A stretch of 64,000 bases of DNA from Micromonospora craniellae (lineage in GTDB: Bacteria > Actinomycetota > Actinomycetes > Mycobacteriales > Micromonosporaceae). This document shows positions 16,399 to 29,800 of the stretch, in pieces. The DNA is taken from positions 2,046,001 through 2,110,000 of the forward strand of contig NZ_CP061725.1 of the NCBI RefSeq assembly GCF_014764405.1, given 5' to 3'. Position 1 is the first letter of the stretch, and the number at the start of each line of letters is the position of its first letter. The position numbers were made by a program, and so were the translations under genes. The notes below the pieces were generated by a model that worked only from the letters and a program-made list of their open reading frames with translations, searched no databases and was not told the DNA's origin.

Positions 16399-16749
16399 CT
16401 ACGCCTGCTGGCGGGCGTCGTAGCGGGCGCGGGCGGCCTCCACCTCGGCGAGGTGGTCGGTCGCCCAGGATTCCAGGCCGGCCACCAGTGACCGCAGGTC
16501 GTGCCCCAGGTCGGTGAGCTCGTAGTCGACCCGGGGCGGGACGGTGGCGTGCACGGTGCGGGTGACCAGGCCGTCGCGTTCCAGGCCGCGCAGGGTCTGG
16601 GTGAGCATCTTCTGGCTCACCCCGTCGATCCGCTGGGCCAGCTCGCCGTACCGTTTGGGGCCGTTCGCGAGGGTCAGCACCACCAGGACGCTCCACCGGT
16701 CCCCGATCCGGTCGAGGACCTGCTGGATCGGGGCGTACCGGCCGGGCAG
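16399..16749 (-). CDS. HxlR family regulator, N-terminus lost
   Basis: A winged-helix HxlR-type regulator: QQVLDRIGDRWSVLVVLTLA, then RYGELAQRIDGVSQKMLTQT and a C-terminal helix. No ATG, GTG or TTG occurs in frame near the expected start. The frame instead runs on, antisense through the qorB remnant, to an ATG at 17322. The residue that is usually Cys before the first helix (as in D-C-P-I) is Ala here. The expected N-terminal residues and promoter are missing, apparently because a deletion joined this gene to the truncated divergent qorB. I placed the left boundary at the last homologous residue; the gene may be non-functional. Confidence 0.6.
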   Translation of the reverse strand: MPGRYAPIQQVLDRIGDRWSVLVVLTLANGPKRYGELAQRIDGVSQKMLTQTLRGLERDGLVTRTVHATVPPRVDYELTDLGHDLRSLVAGLESWATDHLAEVEAARARYDARQQA

Positions 16750-17298
16750 ATCGTGGCGCTCGGCCGGGAGACCGCCCGCCTCGCCGACCTGGCCGGGCGT
16801 GGCGTCACCGTCCGGCAGGCGGACTACGACGATCCCGAGTCGCTGCGGGTCGCGTTCGCCGGTGCCGAGAAGCTGATGTTCGTCTCCGGCAGCGAGGTGG
16901 GCCGGCGGGTGGCGCAGCACCGCAACGTGGTCGCCGCCGCCACGGAGGCCGGTGTCGGGCTGGTCGTCTACACCAGCATCCCGAAGGCCGACACGTCCAG
17001 CCTGATCCTCGCCACCGAGCACCGCGCCACCGAACAGACCGACGAGGGCCACACCAACCGGGTGTACGAGCTGGGTGGTCCGGCGTTCACCCTGGGCGAG
17101 CTGGCCGCCGAGGTGTCCCGGCAGAGCGGTCGGGAGGTGGGCTACCTGGACCTGCCGGTGGAGAGGTACGTGGAGGTGCTGGTCGACGCCGACCGGGGTG
17201 CCGCCGAGGGTGAGCTGTACGTCGAGGGCGACGACCTGGCCACGCTGATCGGCCGACCGCCGGTGACCCTCGCCGAGGCGATCCGCACCGCGCTCTGA
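16744..17298 (+). pseudogene. qorB-like NAD(P)H:quinone oxidoreductase remnant
   Basis: The frame aligns with QorB/NmrA-type NAD(P)-binding proteins: QIVALGRETARLADLAGRGV, then VRQADYDDPESLRVAF, VGLVVYTSIPKADTSSL and FTLGELAAEVSRQSGREVGY. Three parts are missing. The first ~26 residues with the Rossmann GATGxxG are gone. About 65 residues between ATEHRATEQ and NRVYELGG are absent. A short stretch before DADRGAAEGE is lost. All losses keep frame. Without the nucleotide-binding loop it cannot work as the normal enzyme. It is divergent from the damaged hxlR. Confidence 0.7.
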
Positions 17299-17308
17299 CC
17301 ACGGACGA

Positions 17309-17335
17309 CCCGCCGTCGCCATCGGTGGCGGCGGG
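17309..17335 (+). terminator. Possible hairpin terminator after qorB remnant
   Basis: CCCGCCGTCGCC and GGTGGCGGCGGG form an imperfect 12-bp stem with a three-base loop, 10 bases after the remnant stop. No T run follows. Confidence 0.4.
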
Positions 17336-17367
17336 CCGTTGTCACAGGGGCGGGTTAGCGTCGCGGA

Positions 17368-17817
17368 ATGACACAGACAACGGGGGAACGAGTGACGTCG
17401 GGTCGGACGGTGGCGCAGAAGATGGGCGTCATGCCGGGCAGCCGGGCCTATCTGGACGCGGCGCCCGCATCAGCGGTCGAGGCGCTGCGGCTGCCCGAGC
17501 TGGCGGTCGCCGACTCGCTGACCGGGGAGTTCGACTACCTGCACCTCTTCGTCACCACGCAGGAGGAGATGCGGCACCGTTTCCCGGTGCTGCGGGAGCA
17601 CCTGCGCCGGGGCGGCATGCTCTGGCTCTCCTGACCCAAGGGCGGCCGGCTCGGCTCCGACCTGGAGCTCAAGAGTGTGATCCGGATCGGCTACGACTTC
17701 GGGCTGGTCGAGAGCACCTGCCTGCGCGTCGACGAGGTGTGGGCGGGCTTGAAGTTCACCCACCCCAAGCCGGGCAAGGTCTACCGCAACAGCTACGGCA
17801 CCCTGCCCGGCTCCTGA
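17368..17817 (+). pseudogene. DUF3052 gene interrupted by in-frame TGA
   Basis: The frame from ATG 17368 encodes a full DUF3052-type protein (149 residues) except for codon 89, which is TGA at 17632-17634. Family members have Trp at this point (W-P-K), and the sequence resumes without frame change as PKGGRLGSDLELKSVIRIGY...GLKFTHPKPGKVYRNSYG, then a proper TGA at 17815. A single TGG to TGA change explains it. The result is either a nonsense-inactivated gene or a case of stop readthrough. DUF3052 proteins are small, widespread in actinobacteria and poorly characterised. Confidence 0.8.
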
Positions 17818-17824
17818 CGACCGG

Positions 17825-20800
17825 TCAGCAGTTGGCCAGGGTGTAGGTGAGCACCTCCAGCAGGGCCGCGTGGCGCTCCGCCGGTCCGTCCACGTGGCCC
17901 GGGACGCCGTGGGCACCGACCTCGTCGCGGAGTTCGTCCAGGCGAGGCACCCAGTACATGCGGTGGGTGGGGTTCGCCTCGCAGCAGGCCACGTCCTCCA
18001 GCGCCTTGCCCCAGGCGTCGACGAAGCCGGGTGTGCGGGCTTCCTCCCGGGTCATCCGCAGCACGATGGCGACCGCGCCGAACACGGTGGCGTTCCAGCG
18101 TCCGTCGTCGACGCGGTCCCGTTGTTCGCCGACGACCCCCGCGGCCAGCGCGGCGGCCAGCTCGCGGGCCCGGCCGTCGGCGTACATCAGGCGGAGCAGG
18201 CGGTCGTCCCAGGGCTTGCGGGACAGCGCATCCGGCTTCGGTTCGAGATAGTCGAGGGCGAAGGTGACCGTCATCGGGCCCTGCACGCTGGTGCGCGGTT
18301 CCATGTCGAACGTCTGGATCGGTTCGGTCGGCTGGTAGCGGGACTCCGCCGGGTCGATCGCCCCGTTCGCCGCCCTGACCAGGTCGAGTACCGCCTCGTG
18401 GGCGGAAAGCAGTCGGTTGTCCGGGTCCCGCGCCCGGAGGTGAGCGAGCTCGTCCACGACGTACGGGTGCCGCAGGTCTGCGACGTTCTCACGGAGGTAC
18501 TCCTCCGCGGTGGGCCAGTCGGGCTGCCCCAGCCACTCGGAGAGGGTCACCGATCCGGACCGCGCAACCGGGCCCGTCGTGATCTGACCGGCGGTGGTGA
18601 ACAGCGTCGGGACGAACGCCGACGTCGACCAGCGTTCCGCACCGTCCGGCCCGGTGACCTGCCAGCGGGCGTCCGCTTCGGTGGTCTCTGGACCGACCAG
18701 CGAAAGGTCGTACCGGTTCACCAGTGCGGTCAGGGCCGCGGCGGGCGCGGTGGCGATCACGATCGGCTGTAGACGTCGTTCGCCGAGCTTGATCAGCGTC
18801 ATGCCGAGCACGGTCAGCACGGCGCTTCGTTCGTCGACTCCGGCACCGACCTCGACCACCACCACCGGACGCCGCACCGCGCGGGCCGCCCGCGCCACCG
18901 TCTCGGCGACCGATCGCTGCCGCCACCTGTCGACGTCGCCCACGACCAACAATCCGCCGTCGTACGCGGCACCCCGAGGTGCGTCGATCCGGGGCGGTCC
19001 GAACGGCACCGGGTGCCGCTGTGGCGAATCGTGCACGCCAGACGGGGAGCCGATCGCCAGCAGCGCCATCATCGACGCATCGGCCGACGCGTCGAGCAAC
19101 TCCGGCGGAGGCTTGGGTTCCGATTCCTTCCCTGGCTCCGGCTGCCGGAACCGGACGAACGCGCCCGCTGGCTCGACCATCGGAGCACCGACGACGTCGG
19201 CGGTCAGCGTGCCCAACCGCACGTCCCCGTCTCCGGGCAGGATGTGGGCGGTCCCGACCGACACCGTCACGTCGGTGCGACGCGCCTCCTGCACTCGCTC
19301 CCCGAAGCGGAACAGAGCCTGGAGCTCCGCCGCAGTGCCCTCCGCGTCACCGGGGAGGAAGAGCACCAACAGCAACGCGCCCTCGAACCTGGCGCTGCTG
19401 CGCGCGAGTTCCCGGGTGAAGTTCCGAGGGCCGTACCGTCCGTTGCGGGTGACCACCTCGCCCGTCTGTGGATCCAGCGTGGCGTAGACCGACCACACCC
19501 CCGGTCGGAAGTCGGGCATCCGCCGCACCGCGTAGTACGTGTCCAGGGTGTCCGCAGGGTGCGGGTAGTAGATCTTCGAGTTGAACTCGTACCGTGACTC
19601 GATCTTCGCCCTGCGGCTGTACACGCTCGGCGCGACCGGTTCGCGTACCTGGTCGGCGATGAGCCCGGCGGCGTCGCGCAGCCACCGGTCCAGATCATCA
19701 AGCGGCCCGAGACGGCCCGACGAGTACCGGCCGGAAAGACCGTCCAACGCCCAGGTGCCGGTCTGCGGATCCCGACGCATGTTCCCGGCCACCCCGGCCC
19801 GGGTCAGTCTCGCGGTGCCGTCGCCCTCGAACCGCGCGGCCAGCGAGGGGTGTCCGGGACCGTCGAGCATGTCCCGGACATCGGCCAGGGTGACGGTCGG
19901 GTCAACCTTCCGCATCGACGTGAGCAGGTCGTCGAGCTGCGCCCGCGACATAGCGCCAGTCGCGGTCTCCGAGCCGACGAACACCAGGAGGTCGCGGGGG
20001 TCCTCACCCTCCTGCGCCTCGGCGAACGACCCGCGTTCCAGGACGAGGAAGAGCCATTCGTGGCCCGGACGCCCGGCCCAGACCTCGGGTGTGAAGTCGG
20101 CCAGCGGCATCCACAGCGGATTGAGCCGGACGTCGAGTCCGTCCGTTGCGTCGCCCCACACCACACCGCTCTGCGGCGCCTGTTCGATCTCCGGCACCAC
20201 GAAGGCTCCGACGTTCTCCGGCCGGTCGTACCACCGTGAGGCGGTCGGATCGACAGGGCCGCCGGTGGGGAGCACCATCGGCGCCGGGTCCGCCGCGTGG
20301 TGCTGCACCAGGAACCAGCCCTCGCCCGCCTCCTCGACGAACCGGGCCCAGGACAGTCGCTCGGTGGAGGTGTCGCCACGAGCAGGCCGGTAGGTGAACA
20401 GGTCACCGTTGCGTAGTCGGGTGGCTGCCTGCGCCTGCCCGGAGGCACTGACGAAGATGACGCCGTCACCTCGTCGCAACGCGGGAAGCCTGTCGTCCAC
20501 CGTGGTCGCTCGTGGGGATTCGGCGGCGAGCAACGAGCGCATCCGGTGGGGCACGTCCAGCATCGCCATCTGCTGCTCGTGCAGCCGGGTGGCCTGCTCG
20601 GCGGCGGCCTGGAGGTCCGCCTGCTCCAGGGCCGACGGGTCGATTCCGTCGGCCGGTCCGCCGGCCGTCAGCCAGCGCAGGGCGAGCAGCGGCGACGCGT
20701 CGCCGAGCGGCCACCAGCCCTCCGGCGGTGAGGCGAGGCGACCGAGCCGGACCGCGCCGTCGCCGTCCACGAACAGCCTCGGGGGCGGCACGTCGTCGCC

Positions 20801-23800
20801 GAGCGGAGGTACGGGCCGCAGCGTCAGCGCGGTACGCACCTCGCCGGTCGTCGGCAGGTCCGCCACGAGCCGCAGGCCGACCGTGGCCGCACCCGTCACC
20901 AGGTCACCGCCGAGCGGTACCGCGGTGCCGCCGTCGGCGGGGAAGTACCAGAACTCCGAGGGCTGCGCCCCGTGGAGATCGACCGTGCCGTCGGGGCGCC
21001 GATCCGCCCGCACCGCCGACACCCTCGCCTGCGGGTCGAGTGCGATGTCGTCGAGCGGAGCGATCACCGGCTGCCGTACCCGGTCCCGGAAGCGAGCGGC
21101 CAGCGAGCCGCCCGTGCCGTCGCCTCGGGCGGCGGCACCCACCAGCAGGACCAGCGGTGCCGAGGTGTCACCAGCCTGCGGCACCCACCGGTCGATCAGG
21201 TCGGCTCCGGTGAACCGGAGGGTCACGTCCCGGTGGCGTCGGCCGTCGAGCACCACCGGCACGCGCGCCACATCCGTGGTCGGGTCGTACTCGGCGAGCA
21301 GGACCGGCGACGAGCCGAAGGCGGCCGGCTGACCCCACGAGCCGGTCGGGCGGTACGACTGGAAGAGGTCTCCGCCCACCCGGCGCACGAACAGCGTCGC
21401 GCCGCCGCCGGGGTACGTACGGGCGTCCTCGTCGCCCAGCACGACAAGGTCGACTCCCAACGCGACGGCGAACACCGCAGCGACCTCGTCGAGGATGGTG
21501 GAGTTCCACATCCGGGGCGCACCGATCGCCGCGACCAGCAGCGCGGCGGCATCCCGGGCGGGGTTCGCCTCGGGCGAGCCCGCCCGCACCAGCGCCCCCG
21601 CCGCGTCGGAGTCCGGGGTGAGCAGGGTGAGGAACCGGTACAGGCGGGCCGTGTCCTCGTCCGCCATCGTGACCAACCGGGTGCGCAGCGACGGCTCGCC
21701 GGGTGACGGCTTGTTCAGGCCCAGTGCCCCGGCGAGCAGGGTGACCGCCTCGTCCGCCAGGCTACCGATGATCAGCTCGCCGATGGACCGGATCGTGAAC
21801 CGGTGCGGATCGGCGCGGACGACCTGTCCGGCGTGCTGGAGCAGGGTGGCTTCGTCCCGTACGTCCGCCGGCAGCTTCAGCCCCTGCGCGCGGGCGCTGT
21901 CGAGCACCGCCCGGGTCAGACTGCCGGGCTCGGTGCCCAGGTCCCGGGCACCCAGATGGTATTCCCACCCGTCGGCGACAGCGGGTTCGCCGTCGTCCAG
22001 CAGCCTGGTCGTGAGCGGCTCCACGCGACTCGCGGGCACGAGAGGCGCGGGCTGCCGTACCCGCCAGATGACCGCCATCATGATCACGGCGCGTAGCGAC
22101 GGATCCGCCACCCGCGCGAAGGAGGCGAGGGCCAGCGGTGGCACCGCGCTGACCCGGCGATCCAGTCGACTGTGGTCGTAGGGGGCGAACTCGTATCCGA
22201 GGTGGGCCAGCAGGTCGGGATGACGAGCCGGCCCGCCCGGCAGCCCGTGGATCGCGGCCAACGCACCGAAGACCGGTCCTACGGTGTCCACCTCCGCCAC
22301 CCGGACGACATCGCCGGCCGAGGTCTTGAAGGACACGGGGACCGTCGTGGTCCCGGCGCCGTACAACCGGTTCAGTTCGGTGTTGACGGACCGCCGGTCG
22401 GGCCAGCGTTCCAGATCCCAGTCGCGGGACTCCGGCTCCGCACCGGTGGCCCCGGGCAGGTCGACGTCGATCCGGACCCCGGGCAGCGCGACGTCCGTCC
22501 ACGTGAGGTTCCGCTGGTCGAATCGGCTGTCGGCGGCGTACTCGACGAGTTCTTCCAGCCGGCGGAACATCACCTCGACGTCGCGGCTGTACCCGACTGT
22601 GATGCTCCGGAACTCGACGTCCAGTTTGAGGGCCATCCCCAGGGCCGTGAGCACCCGCTCCGCGTCGTCGACCGACAGCGCCGAGAGGTCTTCGAGGGTC
22701 CAGCCGGCGTCCCGCGCGGCCCAGAGGACCTCGGCGACGTCGCTGTCGAAGCCCTCGATGCCGTGCAACCGGGCGACCCACTCCCGGAGCCGGGTCGCCG
22801 TCGCCTCGGGCGTGAGAGGGGCCGACGCAAGCCCCGCGACCTCGCGTGCCGCCGAATCGCCCGCGCCGGGCTGGCGGTGGCCCGCCGCCAACATGACGAA
22901 CTCCAGCGCCACGTCCAGCGTGACCTCGGCCAGTTCCGCGACCGTGAGGACGTCCTCGATGGGCACACCCGCAAGCTGGTACTGCTCCCTGAGGTGGAGC
23001 AACTTGAGTTTCTCCGCGTCGCTGACTCCCAGCAGACGACGGGTGAGCGAGTCGCGCGGCGGTACCTCGCCCACGTGCTCGCGCAGCAGGGAGGCCAGGT
23101 CGTCCAGCACCACGTGCCGAGGACCGCCACGGTCGACGCGGACCGCGATCTCGCCGCGGATCGGGGCCAGCTCGCGCGCGTCCACCCGGCCCCGGTTCGC
23201 GAGGAGGAACACGGAGGGCCCGTACGGGTCGTCCGACAGCTCCACCGGCACCCGGCCGATCCGCACGCTGTGTCCCAGCACCAGCAGGTAGCTCAGACCG
23301 AGCGCGTCCGCCAGGGATTCGATCTCGTGCCGGCCCCAGGAACCGCCGGGCGTCCTGGCGTCGTGGTACTCACGGACCCTCTCGACGACCTGCGTGAGGT
23401 CGTCGAACGTCACCGTGCCGATCCGGTCCAGGTCCGACGGGTCCATGCCCAGCACGTCGGCGGTCCACTGCCGGTCCGAGGAACGTAGCTCGCGCCCGGT
23501 CACCGGCTGGTGGGAGTCGAATTCGACGTCGGCCAGGAAGGCCAGGTGCCGGCTCGGTTCCTCGGTGACCATTCCTGCCCGTTGGGCCATGTCACCGAGA
23601 ACGCCCCGGATCCAGGCGGCATCGGACTGCGCCGCCACCCCTCCGGCCCGCAGGAAGGGTTGCAACAGCCGCACCGGCACCTGCAGATCCAGGGCTGACT
23701 GGTACACCGACTCGAACGGCGGCTGCAGCCCCCAAACCCGGAGCTGGTCCGGCGTCCGCTCGGACAGATGTTCCTGCGCCCTGGCCTGCTGGTAGACGAG

Positions 23801-26800
23801 CTTCGGCGGCACCTGCGCCTCGACAGCCAGCGAGTACACCCTCTCGGGGTCCAGCCACGGACGCTCGCGTCGGTCGTCCTCGATGTCGTGCTGACGTACG
23901 GCGAACAGCGTGGCCCAGGACGCGGCCAGCAGGTTGTCCACGAACTGCGCGGGCGGGAGATCGTCGGCACCGAGCGGAGCTTCCGCCGTCGCCGACACCT
24001 CCGTCGCCGACATACCGCCGGTCAGTCGGTCCCAGGTCCGCATCGCCGTGGCGAGTTGTCGAGCCGCCTCGACCACCTGGTCCGCCACTGCGGCCATGAT
24101 CAGCGACGCCGACGGCGACGCGGCGGCACCGGCCGCCACCAGCAGTCGGGTGACGTGCACCGCCGCCGTACGGATCACCAGGTCGGCGTTACGGTAGCCG
24201 TGCCAGGTGGAGCCGGGCCGGCTCAGCGGTTCGAGTCGGGCGCGCACCTCGGCCAGCATCTGCCCGGCCGCGTCCCGTCGCCCGCCCGACTTCTGCCCGG
24301 GTAGCGCAGCCGCCAGCTCGACGAGACCAGCCAGCGTGGTCGTCTCGTCCACGCCGGGTATCGATCGGTCGGCGTGGTGCTCCGTCCACCACCGGACGGC
24401 GGCGGTCAGGGCACCGGCCGCACGGGTGGCTGCCTGGATCACGTCGCCCGGGTCGGCGACGGGGTGGTGGAGCGTCAGGGTCACGGAGCGGGCCGTACCG
24501 ACGATGATCGCCGCCTGCCGGGTCAACGCTCCGACGTACGGATCGTCCGCGACCGCGTCGACCTCCTGCCACACCGCGGTCGGGTCGGCCACGTCGACAT
24601 CCCGCGACCGGCGCAACTGCTCGACATTGCGGGTCAGTTCCGCGACGTGTACGGCCCGGAGACGATCGGCGAGGTGCAGTCCCCCGCCCTGCGGACCGGT
24701 GCCGCCCTCGGCGAACCGCAGGAGTTCCCGGACGTACCGTGGCCGCTGATCGTCGGCGGCGGGCTCGCTGATGATCGACGCGTCGCTCCGGACCGGCCAC
24801 TCCTGCGCGTCACCTTCGCCGTCGCCACGCGGTCCCGGACGGCCGAGCGCGGCCCACCGGGTGACGAGTTCCTCGATCTGTCCCGGAGTGGGCCGTACCT
24901 CGGAGGGCAGCTCCCGGATCCGGTCGAAGAGCGGGCGCAGCGACAGCAGCCCGCGCGGGTCCGTCTCCCAGGTGGCCGCAAGCCACACCAGCAGGTATGG
25001 GGACTGCATCATGTCGAGCCGGTAGGCGATCCAGAGCAGCTCGACCGGTACCCGACCGGTCACCTCGACCAGTCGTACCAACGCCGGTGCCTGCGTGGTC
25101 GACAGCCCGAGGCGGTCGACCAACTCCGACAGGCGCGCGCCGTCGACTCCCGGCAGTGCCGTCACCCGACGGAGATAGGCGACCGGCACACCGAGTCGTT
25201 CCGCCCACCGCGCCAGGTCGGGCGGGTCGGGCGCAGGAACGTTCCGCTTCCGGGCGAGCGCCCGGGTCAGGGCGGCCGTGGCCGCCGTCTCGGGTGCCAC
25301 CGGCACGAGGACATCGGCCACCCGCTCGCTCGGCACGTCGCCCAGGGCGGCCCAGACCGATTCCGCGATCGCCGGGGAGTCCACCAGCAGACGGAGGTGC
25401 TCGACGGGGAACCCGAGTCGGGCGGTCCACCGCACCCATCTGACGACGTCGGCGTCCGCCGGAAGCAGCGCCGACACCGACTCGGCCACCCGATGCCCCT
25501 GACGGCGCAGTTGTGCCGGGTCGTCCGGACTGTCGACGGGCACCGATGCGGCGGCCGCCCGGAGCTGGTCCCCCAGGGCCAGTGCAAGGTCGACGGGGGG
25601 TACGCCGAACCGCTCGGCCGCCGCCTCCAGAGCCGCCGGGCCGGCGAGGCCGGACTCCGTGGCCAACGTCGCCAGGCTCCCGGCCGCCCGGCTTCGGCCG
25701 GTCAACGCCGCGCGCACGTGGGCGGTGGGCAGCTCGTACAGCAGTTCCAGCGGTACGCCGAGTTCGCGCAGCTCACCCAGCGCGGACCGGTCAGCCGGAG
25801 ACAGACTCGACCGGCGGATCAGTCGCATCAGCCACACCAGGTCGCTGTCGGTACGGACGCCCTCCCCGGCCAGCTCCGTGCGCAGCAGGTCGACCCAGGA
25901 CCCCTCGTCCGGCTCGATCTCGCGGGAGCCCGCCGCGACGCGCGCCAGCACGTCCCCCACCGTCACGACGAGTTCCGGCGGCACCCCCAGGTCGCGGACC
26001 ACACCGAACAGCGGCCCGGGTCCGGCGAGCCCGATCTCTCGCGCGTGGGTACCCACGTCGAGCGGCACCGTGCCGAGCACCTCGACCAGGTTCACCAGTT
26101 CGGCGACGTCGTCGCCCGCCATGTCCAGCCGTTGTGCCAACCGGTCGACCTCGGTCCGGTCGAACGGCAACTCCCCGTCGTCCAGCAGGCGAGCCGCCTG
26201 CGGGCCGGTGACACCGGCACCCCGCAACCATCGCGCGGCCTCGGTGTCCGTCGCGCGGCCGAAGGGACCGGACCCCGATTCGGGGGCGACCAGTACGACC
26301 GGGAAGTCCGCCTCGGGCACGGCGGGCAGCGACACGACGGCGTCGTCAGCCCCCGATGGGTCGGTCGTCGGCGGCGCCAGGTAGGGCAGGTCCAGTGCCG
26401 CCAACCGCTCGTGCATGCGCCGGTAGCTGGTGGTGCGATCCGCCTCGGAAACCCGCCGGGCCCGGCCGTCCGCAGCTCCGAACAGCACGCGCAGGTATGC
26501 GTCCACCGCTGCCGACGCCGCACCGGCTCCGGGATGCTCCTCGGCAGCCAGCCGCCGCAGGGCCGCGAGCCGGTCCGGCACCGCCCAGGCGACGAATCGC
26601 ACCTGGGCCTCGGTCACGGCGAGTGCGTCCGGCAGATCGGACGTCGACGGCGAGGCGGCATCAGCCGCCCCACGGGGTGGCAGCGGGCCGGCATCGGCCA
26701 CCACGCCGGGCGCCGCTTGGGATGCGCCCGTTCCGGCCGGTGCCGTGCCGGTCCGGCTCGCGGTCGGCGCCTCGACGGACGCATCACGGATCGCACCGGG

Positions 26801-29800
26801 TGCGCCACCACGCAGGCGGGGCAGCCACTGCCGGCTCGTGGTCAGGTAGTAGTCGGCGGTGAGTTCACCGGTTTCCGGATGCCGTCCGTGCACACCCGTG
26901 TCGTCGATCAGCACCGGCACGAGCAGCCACCGATCGGCGCCCGACACCGACTGCTCGACCCGGATGTGGCTGGTCAAGCCCTCCGGCGTCGCCTCGACCG
27001 GCTGGTGCCGGACGATCTCGCTCAGCTCGGCCACACGTTCCCGCAGCCGGTGGAGTTCCGTCTGCGCATGGAGGATCTTGTCCGACAGCTCGGCCATCTG
27101 CGCAGCGGCCGCCGTCGGTGTGAGTTCTCCCGAGTCGAGTTCATACTGAAGAGCCGCGTGGTCGGCGTTCAGATCCCTGAGCGCCCTCGCCCTGTCGACC
27201 ATGGCACGCTGCATCTCACCGATGCGGATGCGACCGGTGCCCGTCGACTCAGCCGGGGTTACCGCGTCCGCGGCCACGAAGCGGTGCGGCACCGGCGCTT
27301 CCTCGGCCGTCGGTCGACCCGGTCGGGCCGCCAGGACGGTCGCCCCGACGTCGGGGAGCGGGAGGTTCACCACGATTCGCAACCCGAGCGAGTCCCCACC
27401 CACCGCGAGGTCGTCTCCGAGCGGCTCCGACCGGCCTCCGTCCGGCGGGAAGTAGCGGAACTCGCCAGGCTCCGTCCGAGTGCGGTCGACGGTTTGGTTC
27501 GGGGCGTAGACCACGGAGGCCGCCGAGACCTTTCCGTCGGCACCCAGGATGATGTCGACGGTGCTGGCGATCACCGGGGTGGCGAAACGGTCCCGGAAAC
27601 GGCGGGCGAGCGCACCGTGCGGGCCGGACTCGTCGGCGGCCCCGCCCATGACCAGGAGCAGCGGCGGTGATTCTCCGGCGGATTGGACCGCCCAGCGGTC
27701 GATCAGTTCCTGGCCGGTGAGGTCGGCTGTCAGGTCGCTCAGGCGCCGGCCGTCCAATCCCGTCACCACGAGTGGCAGACGCGTCGAGTCGGTGGCCGCG
27801 TCGTACTCGCCGAAGATCACGTGCGCGGGTTCGATCGCGGTGAGTTGGGCCGGCACCGGGGCGGGGTGGTAGGCCCGGAACAGGTCCCGCTCGACGCGGA
27901 GCAGGTGGAGGGTGGAGTGACGTCCACCCGAGAACCGGCGGGCAACCTCGTCCTCCACCACGACCAGGTCGACACCCAGCGCGACGGCGATCGCACCGAT
28001 GACCTCGTCGATCAGCGCGGAGTCCCACAGGGCCGGGTCACCGATCGCCTCGGGCAACAGGTGTGCGATGTGGCTGGCGCCCGTGGTGCCGTTCCCACCC
28101 ACACGGCGCAGCATCCATGCCGCGCCGCTGCCCGGCACGGCGACGGCCGTGCCGAGAAGTCTCCGTAGACGCGGATCACGCTCGTTGACCAACTGGGAGA
28201 TCCGCCGCCGAAGGACGGCCGAATCCAGAGGTCTCGTCGACGTGACCGGCAGTGCCTCGGCCAGGCCGAGGAGCGCCCGGTCGTCGAGGTCTTCGGCGAC
28301 CAGCTCCCCAATGGTCCGCAACGGGAACCTGCTCGGGTCGTCCTGGACCACCTGCCGTACGTGCCGGATCAGGTCGTCCTCGTCGCGCACCTGCGACGGT
28401 AGCCGCAGCCCCTGGGCGCGGGCGCCGTCGAGAACGGCCCGGACCAGGCTGCCGGGTGCGTCGCCCACGTCGTTCGGCACCAGGTGGTGCTCATCGGCAC
28501 CGACGGGTGCGGGATCCTCATCGTCGAGGAACCAGGTGAGGGTCGTACTCGGGCGGGCGGCGGCGACCAGGGACCCGGGCTGCCGCAGGCGCGCGATCGC
28601 CGCCGCCATGACGACGGCAGCGGTCGGCGGATGGCCGATCGACCGGAACGGGTCGACGCGCATCGGCTCGGGTCGGCTGACCCGACGATCCAGTCGCGTC
28701 GAGTCGTACGGGTCGACCTCGTACCCCAGATAGCCCAGCAGCTCGGTGCGCGTCGCCGGGCCGCCCGGGAGGAAGATCACCGCGAGCAACGCGCTGACGG
28801 CCAGCGGCGTCAGATCCAGTTCCGCGACCCGCGCGACCGGTTCGTAGAACTCGGAGCCGGAGACGGTCGCGGCACCGACACGTGCCCCGTCCCGTTGGAG
28901 CGCACGCAGGCCCTCCTCCATCTCCTTCCAGGTGTCGGGGTCATCGGTGAGGAACCATTCCCGCCGCGTCTCGAAACCCGCGAACGCGGCGAAGTCGGCG
29001 TCGACCGGTTGTGGCACGCGAACGTTCACGCGAACTGCGGAATCGAACTCAGCCCATTGGGGCATTGGCAGCTCGAGGCGGGCGCCGACGACCTCGTCGA
29101 CGAATCCGGTCAGCGCCTGAAGCAGGTGTTCGATGTCGTGGCCGTGCCGCGACACGGTGTTGTGGTAGTCCCCGATGAGCCCCGCCTCCGAGGCGGACAC
29201 CGCGAGGGCTTCCAGGACCTTCGCCCGTTCGTCTCCGGGCAGCGCCGACAGTTCGTCGAACGCCCAGCCGGCCCGCCGCGCCTGCGCGGTCAACGCAGGG
29301 TGGAGGCGTCCGGACGCCCAAGCGATTCCGCCGAGCCAGTCGACCCACTCCCTGACCATGCGTGGCAGCACCGCGAGGTCCCCGGTGCGGGCGGGCTCCT
29401 CGGCCTCCGGTCGGTCCTGAGGTGCGGGACGGGAGCCCGCCGTCAGTCCGATGGAGTCGGCGGTCAGCCAGAGGTCGACCTCGCCCGCCTGGTACGCCAT
29501 CTCGACCAGGTCCGTCGCGGAGACGCCGGCCTGCTGCGCGAGAAGGCCCAGGTGTCGCGGTACGACGTCGTTCGAGGCCATCCCGATTCGGAGCAGTTTG
29601 CCGGTGAGGGACTCCCCGGGCGCCAGGTTCTGCCCCTTGGCCCGGATCCGCGCGATCGTCCGATCCACCACGACCTGCCGTGGCAGCGAACGCTCCATCA
29701 TTTCGGTCAACTGCGTTCGGACGGGCTTCGGCACCTCACGCGAGTCCATCCGGAGTGCGTTGGCGAGCAGGAACAGGTAGCCGCCGTCGCGTTTCGTCGC

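Noticed and set aside
17632..17634. TGA as a selenocysteine codon
   Set aside because: The family has Trp at this position, not Cys, and I see no reason to propose a SECIS element; a nonsense change from TGG is simpler.
24374..27670. A 1,098-aa open frame on the plus strand
   Set aside because: It lies antisense to the giant gene, in the frame kept open by third-position GC bias. Its composition (Arg, Gly, Gln-rich, no domain) is that of a shadow frame.
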